Source of the DNA: Streptomyces buecherae
GTDB taxonomy: Bacteria > Actinomycetota > Actinomycetes > Streptomycetales > Streptomycetaceae
Reading direction: 5' to 3'
Length of the DNA: 64,000 nt
Assembly (NCBI RefSeq): GCF_014295035.1
Contig: NZ_CP060404.1
Coordinates: 4,000,501 to 4,064,500, forward strand
The notes under the pieces are model-generated. The model was not told the origin of the DNA. It searched no databases and worked only from the letters and a program-made list of their open reading frames with translations. Of this stretch, positions 27,131-35,353 are shown piece by piece. Positions within the stretch are counted from its first letter, which is position 1. Each line of letters begins with the position of its first letter. Position numbers and translations under genes: made by a program.

Positions 27131-28945
27131 GTGCACACCCATGCCGCCGGCGGCTCACCCGAGGCTTCCCAGGCCCGGACTACCCGCCAGGCTCCGTCGG
27201 TGACCCGCCCCAGTGCACTCCGGCGCAGCGTGGTCCCGCCCTCGGCGCTCCGATCCGTGCAGCGCACCGCGGGCAACGCCACGGTGACCCGCATGCTGGC
27301 GCGGGCCCAGCGCGCGGACGCACCCGAGGAAGCCCAGCGGCAGACTGGCCAGGAGGCCCTCCTGGCGGGACGCACAGCGGTCACCGAGGTGCTCCGTTCA
27401 CCCGGCCATCCGCTCCCTGCCGGGCTGCGGAGCGAGATGGAGCAGCGGCTCGGCTCGGACTTCTCCGACGTGCGCGTGCACACCGGCCCCCGCGCCGAAC
27501 GCTCGGCCGACGCGGTCTCCGCACGCGCCTACACCTCCGGCAGCCACGTGGTGATCGGAGCGGGCGGCGCCGACAAGCACACGCTCGCCCATGAACTCAC
27601 GCACGTCATCCAGCAACGCCAGGGGCCGGTCTCCGGCGTCCAGAACAGTGATGGTCTACGTGTCTCCGACCCCTCCGACCGCTACGAGCGCGAGGCGGAG
27701 CGCAACGCCAGGAGGGCGATGAGCCTCGCCGTTCCACCGACACCCGTCGCGACCCCGCCGGACCGCGGTCACGTGCTCGCCGGCTACCGGAACGGGCAGA
27801 GCGCCGGCGCGGACCCCGTGCAGCGCATGGCGGGGCCAGGCGCCGGGGCGACCACGCCCGGCGTGGATGCCCGCACCATCATCGAAAGGATCAGGTGGCA
27901 GGGCAGCGAGGATGTGTTGAATCGCTGGCACCCCGACTACGACGCGGCCTTCGCCAGCCTGGAGGCCGAGCTGCCGTCGGATTTCAGGGCAGACGCCGGA
28001 GGTGACCTCCTGGCCCAGGCCCAGCAGATGCTGACGGCGCACTCCATCGCGAACCCACAGCACACACCCGGCCAGGGACTGCCGGCACGGATCGTGGAGT
28101 ACGTGCTGGTCCAGGAAGACGCGGATTCCCCGCCCGGAATCGGCGGCTTCAACACCCTGTCGATGAAGGGCAGCGAGATCACCGGCCGCCCGAACTTCGC
28201 CAAGGCGACCACGCTGGCACTGCCGATCAGACCGGGGATGCACCGGCGCCACATCATCGCGTGGCACAACATCAGTTCGCTGCTGAACCGCGCCTATGCC
28301 ACACACCCGGCACCTCTGATCGCTTACCTCACGGCGAAGCTCGATACGAGTCAGGTGGCCGCGGACCTGACGAGCGATTCGGACAAGGCGATCGGCAACA
28401 TGCCGGCCGCCAGTTTCGGCCAGGCACCTCCAGACGTACCCCAACACGAGCAGCGAGCAGAAGCCGAAGTCCTGCTGCGAGCGGCATACGTGATGAACAG
28501 CTCCGTGAAGAACCTGTGGGTGGGGTCCGGCAAGGAGAACTCGGAGATCAACCTACTCAGCCGGACACTGCAGGGAAGGCTCACGGACCTCACCCCTGAA
28601 CGGCTGGCTACCTGGGAGAAGGAACTGTCGAACTCCACGCCCAAGACACCCATGGCCCAGCAAGCGACGGCACTCGTCCTCGACCGTCTCCGCGGTATCC
28701 AGGGCAATTCGCCCACCGCACAGGACGTGGACGATGTGAAGTATTACGTCTGGAACGAGGTGATCCGGCACCTGGAGACGGACGCCTCACAGGACGCCTC
28801 CCCTTCAGCCGGGAACCAGCAAGCCGTCGTGGTGGGCAATGCCGTGTTCGATGCCGTCTTCGTCCCGTCCAACAACCCCAGCTTCGACGTCGTGCGACAG
28901 GCCATCGACTTCCTGTGGACCGGGCCTCGTCCCACCGGCGCGTGA
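27131..28945 (+). CDS. eCIS-core (DUF4157) protein with putative C-terminal toxin
   Basis: 604 residues from a GTG preceded by GAAGGGAG; an ATG at 27086 is the alternative. Residues about 90-165 are a DUF4157 domain (LPAGLRSEMEQRLGSDFSDV, then AHELTHVIQQ, a zinc-protease-like HExxH-type motif in which the second position is E and the spacing is H-E-L-T-H). This domain marks cargo of extracellular contractile injection systems and related toxins. The C-terminal half is unlike it: GMHRRHIIAWHNISSLL near residue 380 and NLWVGSGKENSEIN near 465 resemble an HNH-type nuclease tip, which is a guess. No injection-system genes are in the window. Confidence 0.78.
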   Translation: MHTHAAGGSPEASQARTTRQAPSVTRPSALRRSVVPPSALRSVQRTAGNATVTRMLARAQRADAPEEAQRQTGQEALLAGRTAVTEVLRSPGHPLPAGLRSEMEQRLGSDFSDVRVHTGPRAERSADAVSARAYTSGSHVVIGAGGADKHTLAHELTHVIQQRQGPVSGVQNSDGLRVSDPSDRYEREAERNARRAMSLAVPPTPVATPPDRGHVLAGYRNGQSAGADPVQRMAGPGAGATTPGVDARTIIERIRWQGSEDVLNRWHPDYDAAFASLEAELPSDFRADAGGDLLAQAQQMLTAHSIANPQHTPGQGLPARIVEYVLVQEDADSPPGIGGFNTLSMKGSEITGRPNFAKATTLALPIRPGMHRRHIIAWHNISSLLNRAYATHPAPLIAYLTAKLDTSQVAADLTSDSDKAIGNMPAASFGQAPPDVPQHEQRAEAEVLLRAAYVMNSSVKNLWVGSGKENSEINLLSRTLQGRLTDLTPERLATWEKELSNSTPKTPMAQQATALVLDRLRGIQGNSPTAQDVDDVKYYVWNEVIRHLETDASQDASPSAGNQQAVVVGNAVFDAVFVPSNNPSFDVVRQAIDFLWTGPRPTGA

Positions 28946-29015
28946 CGTCGGGCAACGGGGCTTTCGCAAGCTCCTGAGAGCCGGGCCTCACGGCCCCCGC
29001 GCCTTGACGGGACGC

Positions 29016-30368
29016 TCAGCCGGCGGGCAGCGTGCGCCCCGTCGCGGGCAACACCCGCTCCAGGCAGGCGAATCGCGGCGGCGGGAGGTGCCGCCGCCAG
29101 GCGTCCCGCCAGCGCAGGGCGTGGGCCAGGTGGTGGGCGCCCGGCGCGCCCGGGCCCGCCGCGCTGAGGTCGGCCAGGAACGCGACGGCCGCCTCGGCGG
29201 CGTCCGGCCCCAGCGGCTCCCCGTACACGTGCAGGACGCGCTGCGCATGCCCTGTCCCCTTGAGCGTCTTGGTCACGTGCAGGCTGAAGTGCGCGCGCCG
29301 GCGGGCGGCGTCCAGGTCCGCCCCGTCCAGCGGTGCGGCCCCGGCGCCGCTGTGCATCCGCCCCTCGCTCCACCGGTTGGCCCCGGCCACGGCCGTACGC
29401 AGCGCCTCCGCGTCGTTCACCACGCCCGATAGGCCGTCGCCGAGGGTCGCGAACAGCCGGCCCGCGCCCGCGACGCCGTCGCTGAGGGCGCGCAGATGGC
29501 CAGCCAGCAGCGCCTCGCGCCGGGCCCGCAACGGGTAGGCGCGGCGTACCAGCTCGTCGACCGGCGTGCGCGCGGCGTGCCACGCCTCAGCCAGGGGCAG
29601 CAGCTCGCGGGCGTTGCCCCGCGTGAGGCGGGCGCCGTCGCCCGCGCGGGAACTGGTGCCCCACTCGATGTCGTGCACGTCGGTGACCGCGTACAGGCCG
29701 CCTGCGGGCGGCGCCGCCGTGAGGTCCGCCAGGCCGTCCGCCGACGCCACCCCGAGCAGCCGTGGGTCCTCCCCGTCGGCCGCGCCCGGCTGCGCGGGGT
29801 TTCCGTCCAGCGGGCGTACGAGCACGCCGGCGAGGAGGGAGGCGGTGGCCCGGACCGAGAGCAGGTCCGGGACCCGGGCGAGCGCGTCGGCCGCCCCGCG
29901 CTGGGGCAGCGCCGGCCGGTCCCGGCGCAGTCGGGCGGCCATGGCGACGGCATAGCAGGCACGCAGCAGGGCGGTGCGCCGCTCGTCGGCGTCCCCGGCC
30001 AACGGCACGTGGCCCCAGGCCCAGCCATGCCGGACCCCGCTGTCCCCCGCGGCCAGTGGTGCGGGCGGTGGCTCGTCGGGCCCATCGGTCGCCGCCCGTA
30101 CGAGGACCAGGTCCTTGCCGTAGTACCCGGGCCGCCCCACCTCACCGGCCGCGCGGCCGACGGCCGCCAGGCTGCGGCGCACCCGGTCGAGCCCCGCCTC
30201 GTGGTCGCCGCTGTCCTCCACGCGGGCCCGCAGGCCGCTGGTGACGACGACCAGCGTCGCGGCCCGGTCGCCGGCGGCGGCGAACCGCGCGAGCACGTCC
30301 CCCGCGTCGGGGCAGTCGGGCGGGAAGCCGGGGGCGTGTCGGGGCGGCCAGCGGTACGCGGGGGTCAT
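29016..30368 (-). CDS. protein of unknown function, third gene of cupin operon
   Basis: A 450-residue soluble protein, Ala/Arg/Leu-rich. It opens MTPAYRWPPRHAPGFPPDCP and contains TLVVVTSGLRARVED and GYYGKDLVLVRA early on, suggesting an alpha/beta domain, then mainly helices. No family recognised. Its ATG overlaps the stop of the preceding gene by 4 bp, so it is translated with it. It faces the DUF4157 gene tail-to-tail across 70 bp. Confidence 0.72.
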   Translation of the reverse strand: MTPAYRWPPRHAPGFPPDCPDAGDVLARFAAAGDRAATLVVVTSGLRARVEDSGDHEAGLDRVRRSLAAVGRAAGEVGRPGYYGKDLVLVRAATDGPDEPPPAPLAAGDSGVRHGWAWGHVPLAGDADERRTALLRACYAVAMAARLRRDRPALPQRGAADALARVPDLLSVRATASLLAGVLVRPLDGNPAQPGAADGEDPRLLGVASADGLADLTAAPPAGGLYAVTDVHDIEWGTSSRAGDGARLTRGNARELLPLAEAWHAARTPVDELVRRAYPLRARREALLAGHLRALSDGVAGAGRLFATLGDGLSGVVNDAEALRTAVAGANRWSEGRMHSGAGAAPLDGADLDAARRRAHFSLHVTKTLKGTGHAQRVLHVYGEPLGPDAAEAAVAFLADLSAAGPGAPGAHHLAHALRWRDAWRRHLPPPRFACLERVLPATGRTLPAG

Positions 30369-31702
30369 TCGCGCCTCCGATCGCGCCAGAGTTCGAGCAG
30401 GAGCCGGCGCAGTCCGGGGAAGCTCACCAGGAGCAGCACGATGGCCACGCCGATGCCACCCAGGGACCAACCGAGCCCGGTCAGGCTCGAACTCGACAGC
30501 CCCTGCCAGATGGCGAGGCCCACGCCGAACGGCAGACCGATGGCGGCGAGCAGCCCGAGTATGGCGTTGCTCATCTCCGTCTCGGCCGCCTGCACCTGCC
30601 GGGAGAACTCGCCGAGGTCCTCCTTGAGGGACTGGAGCGTTTCCGGCAGGCCGGCGGCGCGCTGCCACGTGCGGGTCACGGCGTCCACGGTGTCCTGCCG
30701 GCCGAAGCCCGCGCTCCAGTAGCCACGGCGGAAGACCAGCAGATCGCGTTCCAGTTGACCCACCTCGCGACGCTTCGGCTGGCCCTCAGCGATGCGGGCC
30801 ACCTCGGTGCCGAACGCGGTCAGCACGACCTGGTGCAGCCGGGCCAGCGCGAGGGCGTCGGCGTACAGGCTGGTCAGGTGGTGCGTGGTGCCGTTGTAGT
30901 AGTTGCCTCGCTCGTCCGGCCCGGGGTCGGGTTCGGTCCCGACCAGCACCAGGCCGCGCAGGCCGAGCACGCCGCGCACGTTGTTGCGCAGCCGGAACCG
31001 CAGGGAGGCCAGTTCGTCCGGTGCCTCGTCTCCCGGCTCGAAGTCCGACGCGTGGTACATCTGCCACAGCCACTGGTCGACCGTGGACCAACTGGCGTGT
31101 CGCGCGCCCTGGTTGAGTCGTGGCAGGTCGTCCCGGGCGGTGATGAAGGTGCAGTAGACGGCCTCGCGCTCGGTGGCGGAGAGACGGCAGCCGGGGGGAA
31201 GCTGCCGAGCGGCCCAGTCGCGGTACGCCCCGCCCGCGTGGTGTGCGTCGACGTCCGCGCACTGCCGCAAGGCCGTGGGCATATGCGCCGGTGGCAGCGC
31301 CGGCAGGCGACCGTGCAGCAGGGCCACGCCGTTGGCCTCGGGACTCGCCCCCATCCGCCGGAACATGTCCAGGACCGAGTCGTTGAGCCGGATCAGCTCG
31401 ACGGCGGTCAGCTCGAACCCGTGCGGGGCGGTGCCGGGGTCGAGCCGTTCGTCGGCGTGCCAACGCACCGTCGCGTCCCACAACAGCGGAGCCAGTCGCT
31501 GGCTGGTGTACTCGGCACGCCGGCTGGCGGTGGAGTACACGTCGTTCCCGTCGGCGCGCTGCCAGCGCCGCACCAGCGGCCCGGCCGTGAAGGGTGCCGG
31601 CGGCGGTGCGTCGATCTGTACCGCCACGATCAACACGGTGTCCCGCCGCACCAGGGCCCCCGGGTCCTGCGCGCTCCCGCTGTCGGGCGCGGCCCCGCTC
31701 AC
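30365..31702 (-). CDS. membrane-anchored protein, CorA-like C-terminus
   Basis: 445 residues from a GTG overlapping the stop of the cupin-like gene (GTGA). The long N-terminal part is soluble (DTVLIVAVQIDAPPPAPF, YCTFITARDDLPRL). A helical stretch (TLQSLKEDLGEFSRQVQAAE) leads into two transmembrane helices at about residues 370-390 and 400-425, ending in a basic tail. The long helix plus two C-terminal helices recalls CorA-type channels, but the GMN signature is not present. Function unknown; membrane attachment is the only firm statement. Confidence 0.7.
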   Translation of the reverse strand: MSGAAPDSGSAQDPGALVRRDTVLIVAVQIDAPPPAPFTAGPLVRRWQRADGNDVYSTASRRAEYTSQRLAPLLWDATVRWHADERLDPGTAPHGFELTAVELIRLNDSVLDMFRRMGASPEANGVALLHGRLPALPPAHMPTALRQCADVDAHHAGGAYRDWAARQLPPGCRLSATEREAVYCTFITARDDLPRLNQGARHASWSTVDQWLWQMYHASDFEPGDEAPDELASLRFRLRNNVRGVLGLRGLVLVGTEPDPGPDERGNYYNGTTHHLTSLYADALALARLHQVVLTAFGTEVARIAEGQPKRREVGQLERDLLVFRRGYWSAGFGRQDTVDAVTRTWQRAAGLPETLQSLKEDLGEFSRQVQAAETEMSNAILGLLAAIGLPFGVGLAIWQGLSSSSLTGLGWSLGGIGVAIVLLLVSFPGLRRLLLELWRDRRRE

Positions 31703-32454
31703 GAGAGGGCGTCCAGTGCCGCGCGCAGGTACCGGCCCCGCTCGTCCGCGCCGGTGTCGTCGTCCACGTACCGCCAGCGCCGGAACCCGCCGGTCACCGG
31801 AGCGCGCGCGAGCACCCGGTTGTCGTCGCGCACCGGCCGCCCCCTGGCGACGAGCGTCAGCGTGCCGGGCGCGGCGCCCGCGCGGTGCAGGGTGTACGCC
31901 GACATGCCGTACTGGCCGCCGGCGGGCACCGTGTGGGTGTGCGCCTCGGTCACCCGTACCCGGTAGGCGTCGCTGGCGTCGAGGTGGAAGCCGCCGTCCT
32001 GGGGCCGGTAGCGCACGACGTGGTACGCGTCCGGGTCCAGGTCGACGCCCAGCGCCTCGCCCGGGCCACGCGGCGCCTCGTCGAGGGCGACCTCGACGAC
32101 GGTGTTGTACAGCTCGCCGGTCAGCACCGTGGCGGCGAAGTGCCAGCGGTGGTCGTGGATCTGCGCGTCCTCGCCGCCGGCCCGCCACACGTGCAGGAAC
32201 AGTCGGCGGCCGTCCGCGGGGAGTTGGGCCAGGGGCAGCTTGACGAAGCCGTTCGGGTGGGCGATGGGCGCGCGGGTGGCGGGCGGGCGGAGCGGCCCGT
32301 CGAAGCGGCCGAGCAACGCAGCCGTGAGCGCGGCCCGCGCGAGTGCGGCCGCGACGGGGGCTGGCGTCCCGGTCGGGCCCTGGCCGCCGGCCCGGTCGAC
32401 CACCCCGTGCTCGCCCGCCCTCGCCCCGACGATGTCCTCACCCGTCCCGCTCAC
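31699..32454 (-). CDS. cupin-like protein
   Basis: 251 residues from a GTG preceded by GGGGGAGGGG. Residues 90-190 contain a metal-binding cupin-like pattern: AQIHDHRWHFAATVLTGELY (H-x-H type motif) and, further on, VTEAHTHTVPAGGQYGMSAY and LHRAG. It could be a dioxygenase-like or sensor protein; no substrate can be named. It is the first gene of a three-gene operon with 4-bp overlaps at both junctions, which implies fixed stoichiometry and common function. Confidence 0.7.
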   Translation of the reverse strand: MSGTGEDIVGARAGEHGVVDRAGGQGPTGTPAPVAAALARAALTAALLGRFDGPLRPPATRAPIAHPNGFVKLPLAQLPADGRRLFLHVWRAGGEDAQIHDHRWHFAATVLTGELYNTVVEVALDEAPRGPGEALGVDLDPDAYHVVRYRPQDGGFHLDASDAYRVRVTEAHTHTVPAGGQYGMSAYTLHRAGAAPGTLTLVARGRPVRDDNRVLARAPVTGGFRRWRYVDDDTGADERGRYLRAALDALS

Positions 32455-32758
32455 CGCTCGCCCCTCCCCCACACGGCTTCGACGCATGGCGGGGCCCGGC
32501 CCCCGCGCGCCGAGCGTAGCCAACCGGCGCGCCCCGTCGCCGGCCGTCCGGCACATCCCGGCCACGGCGGCGAACGCGGCTCGGCCAGCGGATGGCGCGC
32601 CCCCCACCGCACCCACCGCACCCCACCCCGCCCCGCCGCCCGTTACGCTCTCCCGGATCGGTCGGGACGGCGCGCGGGCCCCTCCGGGCAGGTACGCCCC
32701 CGGGCGGTGGGCCGTGGCTCCGGCGATCGGGGACGGCGCGCGGGAAGGAGCGAGACCT
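32455..32758. promoter_or_regulatory. divergent intergenic region, cupin operon / blaI
   Basis: This 304-bp stretch lies between two divergent starts and must contain promoters for the leftward cupin operon and rightward blaI-M56 pair. BlaI-family repressors usually bind a TACA/TGTA palindrome in their own promoter; none was evident by eye. Confidence 0.45.
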
Positions 32759-33226
32759 GTGGGTGACGACAAGGACGAGGACGCGACCCGGCCTTCGCCG
32801 CAGCGGGGCCGCCGGCGTGGCCAGGGCGAGCTGGAGGCACTGGTGATGCGGGTGTTGCAGGGGGCCGGCGAGCCGGTCACCGCGGCGCGGGTGCAGCAGG
32901 AGCTGGGCGGCGACCTGGCGTACACCACGGTCGTGACGATCCTGACCCGGCTGCACGGTAAGCACAGCGTGACCCGGCACCGCGCGGGCCGGTCCTTCCG
33001 GTGGGCGCCCGCGGCCGACGAGGCGGGGCTCGCGGCGCAGCGGATGCGGCGCGTGCTCGACGGGCACAGCGACCGGGACGCGGTGCTCGCCAGCTTCGTG
33101 TCGGGCCTCTCGGCCGACGACGAGCGGCTGGTGCGCGAGCTGCTGCACGACGCGCCCGCGCAGGCGGAGGCTCCGGCGGGGCCCGGCGACGACCCCGTAT
33201 CCCTCGATCGCGAACGGGAGCCGTGA
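32759..33226 (+). CDS. BlaI/MecI-family transcriptional repressor
   Basis: 155 residues from a GTG with GGAAGGAG upstream. The winged-helix domain reads GELEALVMRVLQGAGEPVTAARVQQEL and AYTTVVTILTRLHGKHSVTR, the standard BlaI DNA-binding region; the C-terminal helices (MRRVLDGHSDRDAVLASFVSGL) form the dimerisation part. BlaI proteins repress their own operon until cleaved or released after signalling by a partner M56 protease, which here is the next gene 3 bp downstream. No beta-lactamase gene is adjacent, so the regulon is unknown. Confidence 0.92.
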   Translation: MGDDKDEDATRPSPQRGRRRGQGELEALVMRVLQGAGEPVTAARVQQELGGDLAYTTVVTILTRLHGKHSVTRHRAGRSFRWAPAADEAGLAAQRMRRVLDGHSDRDAVLASFVSGLSADDERLVRELLHDAPAQAEAPAGPGDDPVSLDREREP

Positions 33227-33229
33227 CCG

Positions 33230-34243
33230 GTGGGAGTCTTCGTCGTCCTCCCGCTCGTGCTGCCGCTCACGGCGTGGCCGATGTCGCGGCTGGCCGAGCG
33301 GCGGCTGCACCCGCGCACCGCGACCGTCCTGCTGACCTGCGTCGGGGCCATACTCGCCGTGTGCAGCACGCTGTGCCTGGCCCTGCTCGGCGTGGTCGGC
33401 ACCGCCCAGCTCCCCGGCAACCCGCTGCCCGACGGCTGGGCGGCCCCCGAGGTACGGGCGGCGGTCCCGTACGACGAGAACGTGGGGTTCGCCGCCATCG
33501 GCGTGCTGGCCCTCGTCGCCGCGGCCTGCGGGCACACGCTGTGGCGGCACTACCGGGTACGCAACGGCGCCTGGCGCGCGCTGGGCGACCTGCCCGCCGA
33601 GCCGGCCCCGGCACCCACCACCGCGACTCCCGCGACCTCCGCCACGACCACGAAACCACCCGCACCACCCGCGCCGCCCGCGCTGACCGTCCTGCCCGAC
33701 GAGGTGCCGTACGCGTACGCCCTGCCGGGCCGGGCTGGCTCCGGGCGCGTCGTCGTCTCGGACGCGATGTTGGCCGGGCTCGGCGCCCCGGAGCGGCGGG
33801 CGCTGGTCGCCCACGAGCGGGCCCACCTGACCGGGCGGCACCACCGCTACCTGCTGGCCTCGCGGTTGACCGCGAGCGCCAACCCGTTCCTGCGCCCGCT
33901 GTGGACGGCGGTGGCCTTCAGCGCGGAGCGCTGGGCCGACGAGGAGGCGGCGCGCGAGGTGGGCGACCGGCGCGTGGTCGCCACGGCCGTCGGCAAGGCG
34001 GCGCTGATCTCCGGGCCCTCGCCGGCGCCCGGCATCGCGGGGTTCGCGGCCGTCGGCCCGGTGCCGCGACGAATCGCCGCGCTGCTCGGCCCCGTCCCGT
34101 CGGCCCGGCTGTGGCCGCCCACCGACGGTTCGCTGTACGCCGCCGCGCTCATCGCGGCGGCCGGCACCGCGGCCTCGGCGCTGTCGTCGCTGAACGCGGC
34201 GGTGGCGCTGTTCCTGGTGCTCAAGGCGGCCACACCGCTGTAG
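33230..34243 (+). CDS. M56-family (BlaR1-like) membrane metalloprotease
   Basis: 337 residues. Transmembrane helices at about 3-18, 30-57, 85-100 and near the C-terminus bracket a cytoplasmic protease domain with HERAHL (about residue 194) followed by ERWADEEAAREVG, the zinc-site arrangement of M56 and M48 peptidases. A Pro/Thr/Ala linker (APTTATPATSATTTKPPAPP) separates the N-terminal membrane part. It has no penicillin-binding sensor domain, so its signal is unknown. Starting 3 bp after blaI, it is the probable partner that inactivates the repressor. Confidence 0.9.
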   Translation: MGVFVVLPLVLPLTAWPMSRLAERRLHPRTATVLLTCVGAILAVCSTLCLALLGVVGTAQLPGNPLPDGWAAPEVRAAVPYDENVGFAAIGVLALVAAACGHTLWRHYRVRNGAWRALGDLPAEPAPAPTTATPATSATTTKPPAPPAPPALTVLPDEVPYAYALPGRAGSGRVVVSDAMLAGLGAPERRALVAHERAHLTGRHHRYLLASRLTASANPFLRPLWTAVAFSAERWADEEAAREVGDRRVVATAVGKAALISGPSPAPGIAGFAAVGPVPRRIAALLGPVPSARLWPPTDGSLYAAALIAAAGTAASALSSLNAAVALFLVLKAATPL

Positions 34244-34283
34244 GCCCGGTCGCGAGGCGCCGGCGGACCAACGTCATGGAGGA

Positions 34284-34321
34284 GGGCTGCCCGGCCGGGG
34301 GGGGGCGGGCCCGGGCAGCCC
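34284..34321 (+). terminator. hairpin terminator after blaI-M56
   Basis: A perfect 11-bp stem, GGGCTGCCCGG at 34284-34294 and its complement at 34311-34321, with a G-rich 16-nt loop. No T-tract follows, as is common in Streptomyces. It sits 40 bp after the M56 stop and ahead of the convergent terD gene. Confidence 0.68.
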
Positions 34322-34412
34322 CGTACGAGGCGGGGCCGGCGACTCGCTACGGAGTGCGCGGCCCCGGGGGCGGGACGCTGGGCGCGTCCCCGTCAGGTCG
34401 GTCCCTGCGGGC

Positions 34413-34988
34413 TCAGACGTTGACGCCGAAGTCGGCCGCGATGCCGGCCAGGCCGGACGCGTAACCCTGGCCGACCGCGCGGAACTTCCACTCCGTCCCG
34501 TGCCGGTACAGCTCGCCGAAGACCATGGCGGTCTCGGTCGAGGCGTCCTCGGTCAGGTCGTAGCGGGCCAGCTCGACGCCATCGGCCTGGTTGACGACGC
34601 GGATGAAGGCGTTGCGCACCTGCCCGAAGCTCTGGCCACGGGCCGCCGCGTCGTGGATCGACACCGGGAAGACGATCTTCGTGATCTCGGCGGGCACGCC
34701 GGCGAGGTTGACCTTGACCGCCTCGTCGTCCCCGTCGCCCTCGCCGGTGAGGTTGTCGCCGGTGTGCTCGACGGAACCGTCCGGGCTGGTCAGGTTGTTG
34801 TAGAAGACGAAGTGCCGGTCGGACGCGACCTTCCCGGAGTCGTCGCACAGCAGGGCGCTGGCGTCCAGGTCGTAGTCGGTCCCGGTCGTCGTCCGCACGT
34901 CCCACCCGAGCCCGACGACCACGGCGGTCAGCCCCGGCGCCTCCTTGCTCAGCGAGACGTTGCCACCCTTGGCCAGCGAAACACCCAT
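34413..34988 (-). CDS. TerD-family stress protein
   Basis: 191 residues with the whole TerD fold: MGVSLAKGGNVSLSKEAPGL, GLGWDVRTTTGTDYDLDASA, FYNNLTSPDGSVEHTGDN and the acidic calcium-binding segments (TGEGDGDDE). TerD/TerZ/TerE proteins bind calcium and are linked to tellurite and general envelope or phage stress. It is a single gene here, without other ter genes next to it. A GGGGAAGGG ribosome site precedes the ATG. Confidence 0.95.
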   Translation of the reverse strand: MGVSLAKGGNVSLSKEAPGLTAVVVGLGWDVRTTTGTDYDLDASALLCDDSGKVASDRHFVFYNNLTSPDGSVEHTGDNLTGEGDGDDEAVKVNLAGVPAEITKIVFPVSIHDAAARGQSFGQVRNAFIRVVNQADGVELARYDLTEDASTETAMVFGELYRHGTEWKFRAVGQGYASGLAGIAADFGVNV

Positions 34989-35033
34989 GTTCTGCCCTTC
35001 CCCTGTTTCCCCTGCGTTGGCTGCTGGCACAAA

Positions 35034-35047
35034 TCTACAGCACTGTA
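35034..35047. promoter_or_regulatory. inverted repeat upstream of the TerD gene
   Basis: CTACAG-CA-CTGTAG, a perfect 6-bp dyad in an unusually AT-rich context (AAAT to the left, AAATT to the right), 46 bp upstream of the terD ATG. Position and symmetry suit an operator or the core promoter region. Confidence 0.5.
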
Positions 35048-35153
35048 GAAATTGTCGACCGGCGAAGATCGGCGCGCGGTCCCGCCTCCTGGCGCGGTAG
35101 CGTCGCACCGGTGCGCCACGGCGTTCCGCGCGGGCGGGACCGGCATCTGCCAA

Positions 35154-35302
35154 GTGAGCCCCGCCACGGCGGGGTTGGCCCGATCTACACCGCGCTGTTG
35201 ACCGACGAGGGTTGGCCGTCCCCGCGCGTGCGGGGGTGCTCCGACACAGGCGTTGGTGGCGTGGACGAACGGTCGGTTGCCCCGCGCGTGCGGGGTCGCG
35301 CG
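35154..35302 (+). CRISPR. decayed CRISPR remnant, about three degenerate repeats
   Basis: Three short GC-palindromic motifs lie 60 bp apart: around 35154-35182 (GCCCCGCCACGGCGGGGTTGG), 35214-35242 (GTCCCCGCGCGTGCGGGGG) and 35274-35302 (GCCCCGCGCGTGCGGGGTCG). The core CCCCGCGCGTGCGGGG matches the intact repeats at 45.4 kb, and the spacing matches their 61-bp period. The 31-nt segments between them are unrelated to each other. No leader like those of the other arrays precedes it. It is probably inactive. Confidence 0.6.
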
Positions 35303-35353
35303 GGCCCGCCCGCCACCGGGCTCCGCCCGCGCACTACTCACACCCCCTCCCAC

